DNA from: DATLNF01 sp963765815
Lineage (GTDB): Bacteria; Actinomycetota; Actinomycetes; BP-191
Direction of reading: 5' to 3'
Assembly (NCBI GenBank): GCA_963765815.1
Contig: CAVXXT010000005.1
Location: 124,001-188,000 of the forward strand
Length of the DNA: 64,000 nucleotides
Each line of letters begins with the position of its first letter. Position 1 is the stretch's first letter. Both the position numbers and the translations under genes were made by a program. The notes beneath the pieces were generated by a model. That model was not told the DNA's origin and did not search any database. It was given only the letters and a program-made list of their open reading frames with translations. Below, piece after piece: positions 43,626 through 53,300 of the stretch.

Positions 43626-45068
43626 ATGACGTCCCGCCGCGTGGCCCTCGTGACGTTGGGCTGCGCGCGCAACGAGGTCGACTCCGAGGAGCTCGCCGGG
43701 CGGCTGGCCGCCGGCGGCTTCGAGCTGGTCGACGACGCCGAGGACGCCGACGCGGTCATCGTCAACACCTGCGGGTTCGTCGAGGCGGCGAAGACCGACA
43801 GCATCGACACCCTGCTCCAGGCCGCCGCGCTGAATGAGGACGGCCGGGCGCGCACGGTCGTCGCCGTGGGGTGTCTGGCCGAGCGCTACGGCGAGCAGCT
43901 CGCCGCGTCGCTGCCCGAGGCCGACGCGGTGCTCGGCTTCGACCACTACCCCAACCTCGCGGCCCGCCTCGACGACCTGATCGCCGGGCGGGCGATCCCC
44001 TCGCACGCGCCGAAGGACCGCCGGCTGCTGCCGATCGTCACGGCCCAGCCGGCCGACCCGGCCGACTTCGTCGCCGAGCCCGACACTCCGGTCGGCGGGC
44101 CGGCCAGCGGACCCGCACCGGTACGCCGCCGGCTCGGGTCGGGCCCGGTCGCCGCGCTGAAGCTCGCGTCGGGCTGCGACCGGCGCTGCACGTTCTGCGC
44201 GATCCCGTCGTTCCGCGGCTCGTTCGTGTCCCGCCGGCCGCACGAGCTGATGGCGGAGGCGCGCTGGCTCGCCGAGCAGGGTGTGCGCGAGCTGCACCTG
44301 GTGAGCGAGAACTCCACGTCGTACGGCAAGGACCTCGGCGACATCCGCCTGCTCGAGGCGCTGCTGCCGGAGCTCGCCGCGGTCGAGGGCGTGACACGGG
44401 TGCGCCTCGCCTACCTCCAGCCGGCTGAGATGCGGCCCAGCCTCGTGCAGGCGATGGCGGGTACGCCGGGCGTCGCCGCCTACTTCGACCTCTCGTTCCA
44501 GCACTCGTCGCCGACGGTGCTCACGGCGATGCGCCGCTTCGGCGGCACCGACCGGTTCCTCGAGCTGATCGCGACCATCCGCGCGGTCGCGCCGGATGCG
44601 GGCATCCGGTCCAACGTGATCGTCGGGTTCCCGGGCGAGACGCAGGCCGACTACGACGAGCTCGAGCGGTTCCTGATCGCGGCGCGGCTCGACGCGGTCG
44701 GGGTGTTCGGCTACTCCGACGAGGACGGCACCGAGGCCGCTGCGCTGGAGCCGAAGGTGCCGGCCGACGTCATCGCGTGGCGGGTGGAGCGGCTCAGCAC
44801 GCTGGTCGACGTCATCACCTCGGAGCGGGCGGAGGAGCGGGTCGGCGAGCTGCTCGACGTGCTGGTCGAGTCGGTCGACGGCGACGTCGCCAAGGGGCGG
44901 GCCGCGCACCAGGCACCCGAGGTCGACGGCTCGGTGACCCTGCCGGCCGCCGGACTCGCGGTCGGCGACATGGTGCGCTGCCGGGCGGTCCGGGCCGAGG
45001 GAGTGGACCTGGTCGCCGTACCTGTCGGGGTCGCGGAGTCCGGGCCGGCGCTCGCCGGCGCGCGATGA
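43626..45068 (+). CDS. rimO: Ribosomal protein S12 methylthiotransferase
   Basis: A 480-residue radical SAM enzyme that adds a methylthio group to an aspartate of S12. The N-terminal UPF0004 domain carries Cys in TLGCARNEVD, NTCGFVE and VGCLAERYG for the second iron-sulfur cluster; the radical SAM cluster motif is CDRRCTFC; a C-terminal TRAM-like domain ends the protein. It starts rimO-pgsA-cinA-EAL, each joined by 4-nt overlaps. Confidence 0.95.
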   Translation: MTSRRVALVTLGCARNEVDSEELAGRLAAGGFELVDDAEDADAVIVNTCGFVEAAKTDSIDTLLQAAALNEDGRARTVVAVGCLAERYGEQLAASLPEADAVLGFDHYPNLAARLDDLIAGRAIPSHAPKDRRLLPIVTAQPADPADFVAEPDTPVGGPASGPAPVRRRLGSGPVAALKLASGCDRRCTFCAIPSFRGSFVSRRPHELMAEARWLAEQGVRELHLVSENSTSYGKDLGDIRLLEALLPELAAVEGVTRVRLAYLQPAEMRPSLVQAMAGTPGVAAYFDLSFQHSSPTVLTAMRRFGGTDRFLELIATIRAVAPDAGIRSNVIVGFPGETQADYDELERFLIAARLDAVGVFGYSDEDGTEAAALEPKVPADVIAWRVERLSTLVDVITSERAEERVGELLDVLVESVDGDVAKGRAAHQAPEVDGSVTLPAAGLAVGDMVRCRAVRAEGVDLVAVPVGVAESGPALAGAR

Positions 45069-45712
45069 GCCGACCGGCGCCCGAGGACCCGGCCGCGCTG
45101 CCGCCGGACCCGGTCTCGACGGTCAACCCGGCCAACGCCGTGACCGTCCTCCGTGCCCTCCTCGTCCCCTTCTTCGCCGTGATCTTGCTGCATGAGTCCG
45201 GCGACGACGACGCGTGGCGGGTCGGCGCGTGGGCGGTGTTCGCGGTCGCGAGCCTGTCCGACCGGCTCGACGGGCACCTCGCGCGCTCACGCGGGCTGGT
45301 GACGAAGTTCGGCCAGATCGCCGACCCGATCGCCGACAAGGCGCTCACCGGCGCGGCGCTGATCGGGCTGTCGTCGCTCGGCGAGCTGCCGTGGGCGGTC
45401 ACCGTGCTGGTGCTGGTGCGCGAGATCGGCGTCACGCTGCTGCGCTTCTTCGTCATCCGGCACGGCGTCATCCCGGCGAGTCGCGGCGGCAAGCTCAAGA
45501 CGGCACTGCAGGGGCTGGCGATCGGCCTCTACGTCCTGCCGCTGACCGGCGTCCTGGCGTCGACGCGTGCGGTCGTGATGGCCATCGCGGTCGTGGTGAC
45601 CGTCGCGACGGGGGTCGACTACGTCGTCCGGGCGATGACGTTGCGGCAGACCAGCGACCGGGCCGCGATGAAGCGGGCGCGCCGCGCCGCTGCCGCCGGG
45701 GGCCGGCGGTGA
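45065..45712 (+). CDS. pgsA: CDP-diacylglycerol-glycerol-3-phosphate 3-phosphatidyltransferase
   Basis: A 215-residue CDP-alcohol phosphotransferase that makes phosphatidylglycerol phosphate. The family motif is intact in DRLDGHLARSRG and GQIADPIADKA (D-x2-D-G-x2-A-R-x8-G-x3-D-x3-D). About five or six membrane helices. ATG overlaps the rimO stop by 4 nt. The place between rimO and cinA/clgR matches M. tuberculosis pgsA3. Confidence 0.93.
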   Translation: MSRPAPEDPAALPPDPVSTVNPANAVTVLRALLVPFFAVILLHESGDDDAWRVGAWAVFAVASLSDRLDGHLARSRGLVTKFGQIADPIADKALTGAALIGLSSLGELPWAVTVLVLVREIGVTLLRFFVIRHGVIPASRGGKLKTALQGLAIGLYVLPLTGVLASTRAVVMAIAVVVTVATGVDYVVRAMTLRQTSDRAAMKRARRAAAAGGRR

Positions 45713-46977
45713 GGGCCAAGATCCTGGCGGTCGGCACCGAGCTGCTGCTCGGCGACATCGTCAACAGCAACGCGGCCTGGCTCGGCCAGCAGCTCGCCGA
45801 GAACGGCATCGACATCGCGACGTCGGTCGTCGTCGGCGACAACGTCGAGCGCATCGCCGACGCCGTGCGATCGGCGATGTCGCGGGCGGACGCGCTGGTC
45901 GTCACCGGCGGCATCGGCCCGACGCAGGACGACCTGACCCGCGAGGGGCTGGCGCTGGCGGCCGGCGTACCGCTGGTGCGCAACGCCAACCTGGAGGCCG
46001 GGCTGCGCGCGCGGTTCGAGGCGCTGCGCCGCGACGTGCCGGAGATGAACTACCGGCAGGCCGACCAGCCGAAGGGCGCGACCGCGCTGCCCAACCCGCG
46101 CGGGTCGGCGCCGGGCCTGCGGTTCGAGCTGCTCGGCGGGGTCGCCTACGCGATGCCGGGCGTCCCGCACGAGATGCGGGTGATGTTCGCCGAGTCGGTG
46201 CTGCCCGACCTGGTCGCGGCTGCGGGGGAGCGGCAGGTGCTCGTGCATCGCGTGCTGCGCACCGCGGGCATGTGGGAGTCGGCGGTCGCCGCCGCGCTGG
46301 CCGAGCAGGTCGAGCGCCTCGAGGCCGCGCCGTCCGAAACAGGCAGGGGCGTGACGGTCGCGTTCCTCGCCAGCGGTGGTCAGACCCGCGTGCGGCTCAC
46401 CGCCAAGGCGGCGGACCGCGAGACCGCGCTGGCGGCGATCGCGCCGGAGGAGGCGCTGGCCCGGGCGGCGCTCGGCACCGGCTGCTACGGCGCGGACGAG
46501 GACACGCTCGAAGACGTCGTGCTGCAGCTGCTCCGCGACCGGGACGAGACGGTGGCCGTCGCGGAGTCGCTCACCGGCGGGCTGCTCGGCGCGACGCTGA
46601 GCGCACCCGCCGGCGCGAGCGACGTCTACCGTGGCGGCGTGTCGGCGTACGCGACAGAGCTCAAGGCTGACCTGCTGGGCGTGTCTCGCGACGTCATCGA
46701 GCGCGACGGGGCGGTGTCCGACGAGACAGCACGGCAGATGGCGATCGGCGCGCGGGAGCGGTGCGGGTCGACGTACGGGCTGTCGTTGACAGGAGTCGCT
46801 GGGCCGAGCGAGCAGGAGGGCAAGCCGGTGGGGCAGGTGCACGTCGGGCTGGCCTGGCCCGAGGGCGCGTGGGCGCGCACCCTGAAGCTGCCCGGTGACC
46901 GGCCGCTGATCCGCACCTACGCGTGCGTCACGGCGATGAACCTGCTGCGGCTGCACCTGCTCGGGGCGACGTCATGA
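45709..46977 (+). CDS. cinA: CinA family protein (competence/damage-inducible, NMN deamidase)
   Basis: A 422-residue protein with both CinA parts: an N-terminal MoCF-type domain (ILAVGTELLLGDIVNSNAAW; VVTGGIGPTQDDLTRE; YAMPGVPHEM) and a C-terminal PncC-type nicotinamide mononucleotide deamidase domain (VAESLTGGLLGATLSAPAGA; LTGVAGPSEQEGKPVG). It probably salvages NMN in NAD turnover. GTG overlaps pgsA by 4 nt. Confidence 0.93.
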   Translation: MRAKILAVGTELLLGDIVNSNAAWLGQQLAENGIDIATSVVVGDNVERIADAVRSAMSRADALVVTGGIGPTQDDLTREGLALAAGVPLVRNANLEAGLRARFEALRRDVPEMNYRQADQPKGATALPNPRGSAPGLRFELLGGVAYAMPGVPHEMRVMFAESVLPDLVAAAGERQVLVHRVLRTAGMWESAVAAALAEQVERLEAAPSETGRGVTVAFLASGGQTRVRLTAKAADRETALAAIAPEEALARAALGTGCYGADEDTLEDVVLQLLRDRDETVAVAESLTGGLLGATLSAPAGASDVYRGGVSAYATELKADLLGVSRDVIERDGAVSDETARQMAIGARERCGSTYGLSLTGVAGPSEQEGKPVGQVHVGLAWPEGAWARTLKLPGDRPLIRTYACVTAMNLLRLHLLGATS

Positions 46978-47693
46978 GCCGCACCGACGACGCCGCGCTG
47001 CTGGCTCGCCTGCTCGTCGACGAGTCGGCGTTCTTCGCGCGGTTCCAGCCGATCGTCGACCTGCACACGCGGTCGGTGCGGGCGCACGCGAGCTCGCTGC
47101 ACGCGCGCGTCGACGACGGCGAGATGGCGCCGCTGGACATCTTCGAAGCCGCGCCGGACGACGCGACCGCCGCCCGGCTGGATCTGCTCGGCCGCACCGT
47201 CGCGATCCGCGACGCGGCCGGCTGGATCGGCGGGGACCTGCTCTTCGTCCGGCTGCTGCCGGAGATGCTCGCCTCGCCGACGCTGGCGCTCGACCGGATC
47301 ATCGAGTCGATGGCCGCGGCGAAGGTCGGCCTGCGCCAGCTGGTGATCGAGGTGCAGCTCGCGCACGGCCGCGAGGTGCTCGGTCACCTCGCCCGGGTCG
47401 TGACGCGCTGTCGTGGCGCCGGGTTGCCGGTTGCCGTGGCGTACGCCGAGGACGCCGTGGACATCCGCGACACGATCTCCCTGCTCGCCCCGGACTACAT
47501 CAAGCTCGACCGCGCGCTGGTCTACGTGCCCGGCCCGGAGGCGGCGGCGGCGGTGGCCGCGGCGCACCAGGTGGGAGCGACGGTGGTGGCCTTCGCGCTC
47601 GAGACGGCGGAGCAGGTGAAGGCCGCGCGCGACCGGGGCGCCGACTGGGGACAGGGCTTCTATCTCGGCCGTCCGCAGCTCCCTCCGGCGTAG
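46974..47693 (+). CDS. Degenerate EAL domain protein
   Basis: A 239-residue protein with the EAL fold (FARFQPIVDLHTRSVRAHAS; LLAPDYIKLDRALVYV; GADWGQGFYLGRPQL), but the EAL signature is HASSL and the metal/catalytic Glu positions are largely altered (VIEVQ, AFALET instead of an AEGVET-type motif). It is therefore probably unable to cut cyclic di-GMP and may act as a binding or scaffold protein. Overlaps cinA by 4 nt. No GGDEF or other signalling domain is attached. Confidence 0.8.
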   Translation: MSRTDDAALLARLLVDESAFFARFQPIVDLHTRSVRAHASSLHARVDDGEMAPLDIFEAAPDDATAARLDLLGRTVAIRDAAGWIGGDLLFVRLLPEMLASPTLALDRIIESMAAAKVGLRQLVIEVQLAHGREVLGHLARVVTRCRGAGLPVAVAYAEDAVDIRDTISLLAPDYIKLDRALVYVPGPEAAAAVAAAHQVGATVVAFALETAEQVKAARDRGADWGQGFYLGRPQLPPA

Positions 47694-47696
47694 GGT
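47691..47696 (+). promoter_or_regulatory. TAGGGT -10 box of the ClgR-like gene
   Basis: TAGGGT lies 6 nt before ATG 47703; it overlaps the end of the EAL gene. Leaderless pattern. Confidence 0.55.
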
Positions 47697-47702
47697 GGTC
47701 AC

Positions 47703-48116
47703 ATGCCGACGACGACTCCGCACCGCTCCGTGACCGCTTCCACCCGACCGGGCGCGAGCACGCTCCTGCGGCGTCACCTCGGTGAGGCGCTGCGCCGCCG
47801 GCGCGAGGCGCAGCAGCGCACCTTGCACGACGTCGCGGCCGACGCGGGCGTGTCCCTCGGCTACCTCTCCGAGGTGGAGCGCGGGGTCAAGGAGGCGTCC
47901 AGCGAGCTGCTGTCGGCGATCTGCCGCGCGCTCGGCGCGCCGCTGTCGGAAGTGCTGGCGGAGACCGCCGACGCGCTCTACCGGCTCGAGGTCGCGACGT
48001 CGGGTGTGCCGTCCGTCGTCGCCGTCGGCCTCGTCCCGGTGACCACAGCGCCGTCGTACGACGAGGCTTCCCGGTCGCCCGACGGCCCCACCTGCGGGTC
48101 CGCGCGCGCGGCTTGA
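47703..48116 (+). CDS. clgR: ClgR-like XRE-family transcriptional regulator
   Basis: A 137-residue regulator with an HTH_3 domain (LGEALRRRREAQQRTLHDVA; VSLGYLSEVERGVKEASSEL). Position next to pgsA/cinA and upstream of recA matches ClgR of actinobacteria, which activates clp protease and other stress genes. The C-terminal region (about 95-137) is short and divergent. Its leaderless promoter suggests rapid autoregulated expression; no ClgR box was firmly identified. Confidence 0.82.
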   Translation: MPTTTPHRSVTASTRPGASTLLRRHLGEALRRRREAQQRTLHDVAADAGVSLGYLSEVERGVKEASSELLSAICRALGAPLSEVLAETADALYRLEVATSGVPSVVAVGLVPVTTAPSYDEASRSPDGPTCGSARAA

Positions 48117-48232
48117 CAGATCTGCCGTCGTCGGTCGCGCGAAGTGCGACTTGACCGCGCTGGTCACCGTCTGGGATGAACTCCGGAGCATTCTTCGTCC
48201 ACCTCAGCCATCCACTCGTTGAAGGCAGCCGC

Positions 48233-48919
48233 ATGCCCGTCGATCCCGCTCAGCCCGCCGCGACTGCAGGGGGTCGGACGCGCGCCGGCAACGGGATGTC
48301 GCGGGCCCGCGCGGGGATCCTCGGCGGGGCCGCGAGCTGCGTCGCTCGCTACGGCACGCGCAAGACGACGATGGGCGACATCGCGCGCGAAGGCGGCGTG
48401 GCCAAGGCGACGCTCTACAACCACTTCCGCACCAAGGACGACGTCCTCGCCGCGCTCCTCGCGTCGCAGGTCGACGAGCTGGTCGGCCGGCTCGACGGCA
48501 TCGGCGGTCAGCCCGGCAGCGCGCCGACGCTGACCACCGCGCTGGCCACCGCGGCGACGTTCGTGTCGGAGCACCCGGTGCTGCGCCACCTCGCCGTCGC
48601 CGAGCCGGCGCTGGTCGCGTCACTCATCACGCCGGGCGCCGGCGAACTCTGGCAGCGCGCGCGGATGGTGACGCGCGAGCGGGTCTCCCTGGCGCAGGCC
48701 GCGGGGTCGCTGCACGCGCGGCACGACACCGAGTCCCTGGTCGACGCGTCGCTGCGCTGGGTCGTCTCCCACGCCCTCTGGCCGGCGAGCGAGACCTCCG
48801 TGCAGGAGTCCGCCCACCGCCTCGTCGGCGGCTTCGTCGCCGAACCCCTCTCGTCCAGCTCGGCCGAGTCCGGTGAGCTCCGCGACGAAGGTGATGTGCC
48901 GAGCTTCCGCACCGCCTGA
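48233..48919 (+). CDS. TetR family transcriptional regulator
   Basis: A 228-residue regulator with an N-terminal HTH (GTRKTTMGDIAREGGVAKAT and LYNHFRTKDDVLAALL) and a helical ligand domain with no recognised ligand. The start at 48233 is chosen for GAAGG six nt upstream; an in-frame ATG at 48176 would add 19 residues. It ends 12 nt before the convergent DNA glycosylase. Target genes unknown. Confidence 0.85.
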   Translation: MPVDPAQPAATAGGRTRAGNGMSRARAGILGGAASCVARYGTRKTTMGDIAREGGVAKATLYNHFRTKDDVLAALLASQVDELVGRLDGIGGQPGSAPTLTTALATAATFVSEHPVLRHLAVAEPALVASLITPGAGELWQRARMVTRERVSLAQAAGSLHARHDTESLVDASLRWVVSHALWPASETSVQESAHRLVGGFVAEPLSSSSAESGELRDEGDVPSFRTA

Positions 48920-48931
48920 CCCCTCTACGAC

Positions 48932-49732
48932 CTAGTTCGGGGCGGGCTGGCAGGACGGGCACCAGTAGGTGATCCGGCTCATCGTCGGCTGCGCTAGCTC
49001 GACCTGATCCTCGCGGCGGATCGGCGTACCGCACCGGCGACAGGGTTGGCCCTCGCGCTCGAAGACGTACGCCGTCCGTCCGGGACGCGTGTCGCCGGTG
49101 GTCACCTGGACCCAGCGGATCTTGTTGGCCTCGAGCAGCCGCTGGGCGAGTACGACGACGGCGCGCAGGTCGGGCACGTCGGCGACGCGGGTCCACGGGT
49201 TGACCCCGCGCAGGTAGAGCACCTCGGCCTTGTAGAGGTTGCCGATGCCGGCCAGGTTGCGCTGGTCGAGCAGCGCGGGACCGATCTCGCGATCGGGCTG
49301 CGCCGCGATCCGGCGTACCGCCTCGTCGGGGTCCCAGTCAGGGCCGAGCAGGTCGGGCCCGAGGTGGCCGACGACGGTGTCCTCGTCGTCGGTCGACAGC
49401 AGGTCGACGACCGGCATGCGGTAGCCGACCGCGACCCAGTCGGCGTTGCCGAGGACGACGCGCACCTGGTGCGCCGCGCCGCCGGCCCAGCGCTGCCCGG
49501 GACGGTGCAGCCGCCAGGTGCCGTCCATCCGGAAGTGCGTGTGCAGCGTCGTGCCGCCCTCGATCCGGGTGAGCATGTGCTTGCCACGGCTGACGACGTC
49601 GAGCACGGCGTGACCGGTGAGGTCTGCGGTCGCGAGTGACGGGACGCGGAAGTCGGTGACGGTCAGCACTCGGCCGGCCAGCGCTTCGCGCTGCTTCGTC
49701 GCGGACAGCCAGACGGTGTCGCCCTCAGGCAC
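48932..49732 (-). CDS. nei: Nei/Fpg-family DNA glycosylase
   Basis: A 266-residue base-excision enzyme of the Nei (endonuclease VIII-like) branch. It starts at GTG 49732 giving MPEGDTV, so Pro2 and Glu3 are the catalytic residues. It has the helix-two-turn-helix LLDQRNLAGIGNLYKAEVLY and a C-terminal zinc finger CRRCGTPIRRED ... YWCPSCQ. It removes oxidised pyrimidines and similar lesions. Overlaps the methyltransferase by 8 nt. Confidence 0.9.
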   Translation of the reverse strand: MPEGDTVWLSATKQREALAGRVLTVTDFRVPSLATADLTGHAVLDVVSRGKHMLTRIEGGTTLHTHFRMDGTWRLHRPGQRWAGGAAHQVRVVLGNADWVAVGYRMPVVDLLSTDDEDTVVGHLGPDLLGPDWDPDEAVRRIAAQPDREIGPALLDQRNLAGIGNLYKAEVLYLRGVNPWTRVADVPDLRAVVVLAQRLLEANKIRWVQVTTGDTRPGRTAYVFEREGQPCRRCGTPIRREDQVELAQPTMSRITYWCPSCQPAPN

Positions 49733-50339
49733 GCGCCCGGACCAGGTGCCATCGCCGGTGGCTCTCGCGCGCGCCGACGTGCTCGACCCGCCAGCCGGCG
49801 TCGTGCAGCGCGTCGACCAGCTCGTCGCGGGTGCGGTGCACGAACCAACGACGCCGATCCGGCTCACCCTCGGGCGGCGGCGCGTAGGGCACCACCTCCC
49901 AGCCCTCGTCCTCGCCGTTGGACGTCGACAGCGCCAGCAGTCCGCCGCGGCGAGTGACGCGGCGCCATTCGGCCAGCGTGGGGACCGTGTCCTCGCGAGG
50001 GACGTGGAGCAGTGACGCGGACGAGAAGACGGCGTCGGCCGATTCGTCGGCGAACGGCAGCCGGCGCAGGTCGGCCTGCACCCCGGGTACGCCGGCCTGC
50101 CGGGCGAGCTGGAGCATCGACGTCGACAGGTCGAGCCCGACGACGCGATAGCCGTCGCCCTGCATCACCCGCGCCTCGAAGCCGGGACCGCACCCGAGGT
50201 CGATGATCAGGCCGCCCGCGGCCGCGCCGACGAGGATCTCGTCGAGCCAGTCGCGGGAGCCGACGTCCTTGCGGCCGGTGTAGTCGTCGGCGATCTCGTC
50301 GTACGTCGCGCGCGTCGACTGGACCCGGTCCTCGGTCAT
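49725..50339 (-). CDS. SAM-dependent class I methyltransferase
   Basis: A 204-residue methyltransferase: motif I LIIDLGCGPGFEARVM, acidic motif II GLDLSTSMLQLARQ, motif III-like VQADLRRLPFADESADAVFS. An N-terminal YDEIADDY is common in this family. Substrate unknown. The start at 50339 (MTEDRVQST) is chosen over one six codons upstream. Lies between lhr and nei and overlaps nei; the three form a minus-strand unit with a DNA-repair flavour. Confidence 0.85.
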   Translation of the reverse strand: MTEDRVQSTRATYDEIADDYTGRKDVGSRDWLDEILVGAAAGGLIIDLGCGPGFEARVMQGDGYRVVGLDLSTSMLQLARQAGVPGVQADLRRLPFADESADAVFSSASLLHVPREDTVPTLAEWRRVTRRGGLLALSTSNGEDEGWEVVPYAPPPEGEPDRRRWFVHRTRDELVDALHDAGWRVEHVGARESHRRWHLVRARA

Positions 50340-50349
50340 GCGCCCAGTC

Positions 50350-53300
50350 TCACGCACGCAGCCTCAGTCCGCGCGGGGTGGGGCGGAAGCCGGCCGCCTC
50401 GAGCGCGGCACCAAGGGGAGTGGTGACGACCATCTCGCCATCGGCTCGCTCGACGGCGAGCTTGCCGAGGGAGCCGTCGCGGACGGCGAGGGCCAGGGCG
50501 TCGACCGCGGGCTGCAGTGCGTCGAGGTCCTCGGTCCAGGTGAGCAGCGTCTTGCCGCCGCGCTCGACGTAGAGGACGAGGGTGCCGTCGACCGCGACGA
50601 CGAGCGCGCCCGCCTTGCGGCCCGGCCGGTGACCTTTCGCGTCACCGCCTGCGCTCCTCTCCGCACTGCCGTTGACGATGCGCTCGGGCCAGGGGAGCGC
50701 GGCGCCGAATGGGTTGGCGGGGTCGGTCGCCGCCAGCACCAGGGCGGGCGGGCCGGACGGCGTACGACGGCGTACCGGCTGCGGCCCGCCGAGCCACAGG
50801 TCCTCGGGGGGCGCAGCCGGGGGAGTGGAGGCCGTCATCGCGCGCATGCGGTCGACGGCGCCGGGCATCGCGAACTGCGCGGCGCCCAACGTCTCGACGA
50901 AGTAGCCGCGGCGGCAGCGGCCGGACTCCTCGAACGCCTTGAGCACCGGGTAGACGCCGGCGAAGCCGCCGGGGATGCGCTCGGCCATGACGGCACCGCG
51001 GGTCACGATGCCGTGCCGGTCGAGCAGGATGTCGGCGAGCGCGTGCGCGCGACGAGTGGTGTCGGTCGACCGCTCGGGCAGCAGGCTCCAGCGGCCGGCC
51101 GCGATCGGCGGGCCGACCCGGCTGGGCATGGCGACACCACGGCGTCCGGCGCGGCCGGGGACCGGGCGTCGGCGGGTCGGCGTACGACCTCGGCCGAGCA
51201 GGGTGCGCACTGGGGCGAGGGTGTCGTTGGTGACGACGCCGGCCCAGACCAGGTCCCAGAGCGCGCGGACGAGCTCGACATCGTCAGTGCTGTCGACGCG
51301 GTCGGCGAGCGACCGGAAGAACAACGCGGCGCCGCCGTCGAGCGACTCGACTATCGACGTCATCAGCGGCGTCATCGTGATGTCGGCGTCGACCGGCGGC
51401 AGCGTCAGGTCGGCGGTCTCGGCGAGGTGCAGCGCGACCCAGCCGTCGTCGCTCGGGAGCGCGCCGGCGCCGGCCCAGAGGACCTCGCCGCCGGCGCAGA
51501 ACTCGTCGAGCATCGCCGGCGTGTAGTCGCTGACGCGGGCCGGCAGGATCAGCCGCTCCAGCGCGCTGGCCGGGACCGGCACGCCCTGCAGCTGCTCGAT
51601 CGCGCGCATCAGCGCGTCGGTGCCGCGACCGGCCGAGGTGCCGATCGACTGCCAGGCGGGCAGGAAGCGCGCGAGCGCCTCGACCGGCGCGGGCTCGACC
51701 TCCTTGCGCAGCTTGGCCAGCGACCGGCGGCGCAGCGAGCGGAGCACCTCGGCGTCGCACCACTCGATGCCGGCGCCGCCGGGCCGGAACTCGCCCTGCA
51801 CGACGCGACCGGTCGGGGACAGCCGCTGCAGCGTGCCGGTGACGACGGCGACGCCGAGGCCGAGCCGGGTGGCGACGTCGGCCGCGTGGAACGGGCCGTG
51901 GGTGCGCGCGTAGCGGCCGACGACGTCGCCGAGCGGGTCGGCCGCCGACTCGGCGAACACCTCGGGCGCGCCCTGCGGCACAGGTACGCCGAGGGCGTCG
52001 CGCAGCCGGCCGACGTCCTCGACGGCGACCCAGCGCTCCTCGCCGGCGATGCGCACCCGGAACGCGCGGCGCTGCTCCTCGAGCTCGGCCAGCCAGCGCG
52101 GTGTGGCGCCGCGCTCGATCGCCTCGGCGGTGGTCAGGTCGCCGAGCCCGCGCAGCAGGTCGGTGACCCCGTCGACGTCGCGCGGGTGCCGCTCGAGGGT
52201 GAGCCGCTGCAGCTCGCGCTCGAGCTCGTCGAGGGCGTCGGCGTCGACCAGCTCGCGCAGCTCGGCCTGGCCGAGCAGCTCGGCCAGCAGCGCGCTGTCC
52301 AGCGACAGCGCCTGCGCGCGGCGCTCGGCGAGCGGGGCGTCGCCTTCGTACATGAACGCGCCGACGTACCCGAAGAGCAGGGATGCGGGCGAACGGGCTC
52401 GGGCTCGGCGTCTCGACCTCGACCAGGCGCACCTTGCGCGACTGCACGTCGGCCATCAGGCCCTTGAGCCCGGGTACGTCGAAGACGTCCTGCAGCACCT
52501 CGCGCATCGTCTCCAGCACCACCGGGAAGCTGCCGAACTGCGACGCGACCTGCAGCAGCAGGGCGCTGCGCTGGCGCTGCTGCCACAGCGGGGTGCGCTT
52601 GCCGGGGTTGCGCTTGGGCAGCAGCAGCGCGCGCGCGGCGCACTCGCGGAAGCGCGACGCGAAGAGGGATGAGCCGCCGACCTCGTCCTGGACGGCCTGC
52701 TCGACGTCCTCCGGGTCGAGCAGCACGACGCTCGCACTCGGCACCTCGTCGGCCTCCGGCAGGCGTACGACGATGCCGTCGTCGGAGTGCATTGACTGCA
52801 CCTCGATGCCGAGCGACTCCCGCAGTCGCGCGGCCAGCGCCATCGCCCATGGGCCGTTGACCTGCGCGCCGAAGGGGGAGTGGACGCACAGGCGCCAGTC
52901 GCCGAGCTCGTCGCGGAACCGCTCGACCAGGATGGTCCGGTCGTCAGGGAGGTGGCCGGTCGCCTGGCGCTGCTCCTCGAGGTAGTCGACCAGGTTGCTC
53001 GCGGCCCACTCGTCGAGCCCGGCCTCCTGCGCTCTCGAGGTCGCGCCGGCCTTGTCGAGCGCGTTCATGTCGCGGAGGAACTTGCCCAGTGCGCGGCCCA
53101 GCTCGATCGGCCGGCCCGGCGCGTCGCCGTGCCAGAACGGCATCTTCCCGGGCTGTCCGGGCGCGGGGGAGACGAGCACCCGGTCGTGGGTGATCTCCTC
53201 GATCCGCCAGCTGCTGGAGCCGAGCAGGAATACGTCGCCGACGCGCGACTCGTAGACCATCTCCTCGTCGAGCTCACCGACGCGTGATGCCTTCTCCCCG

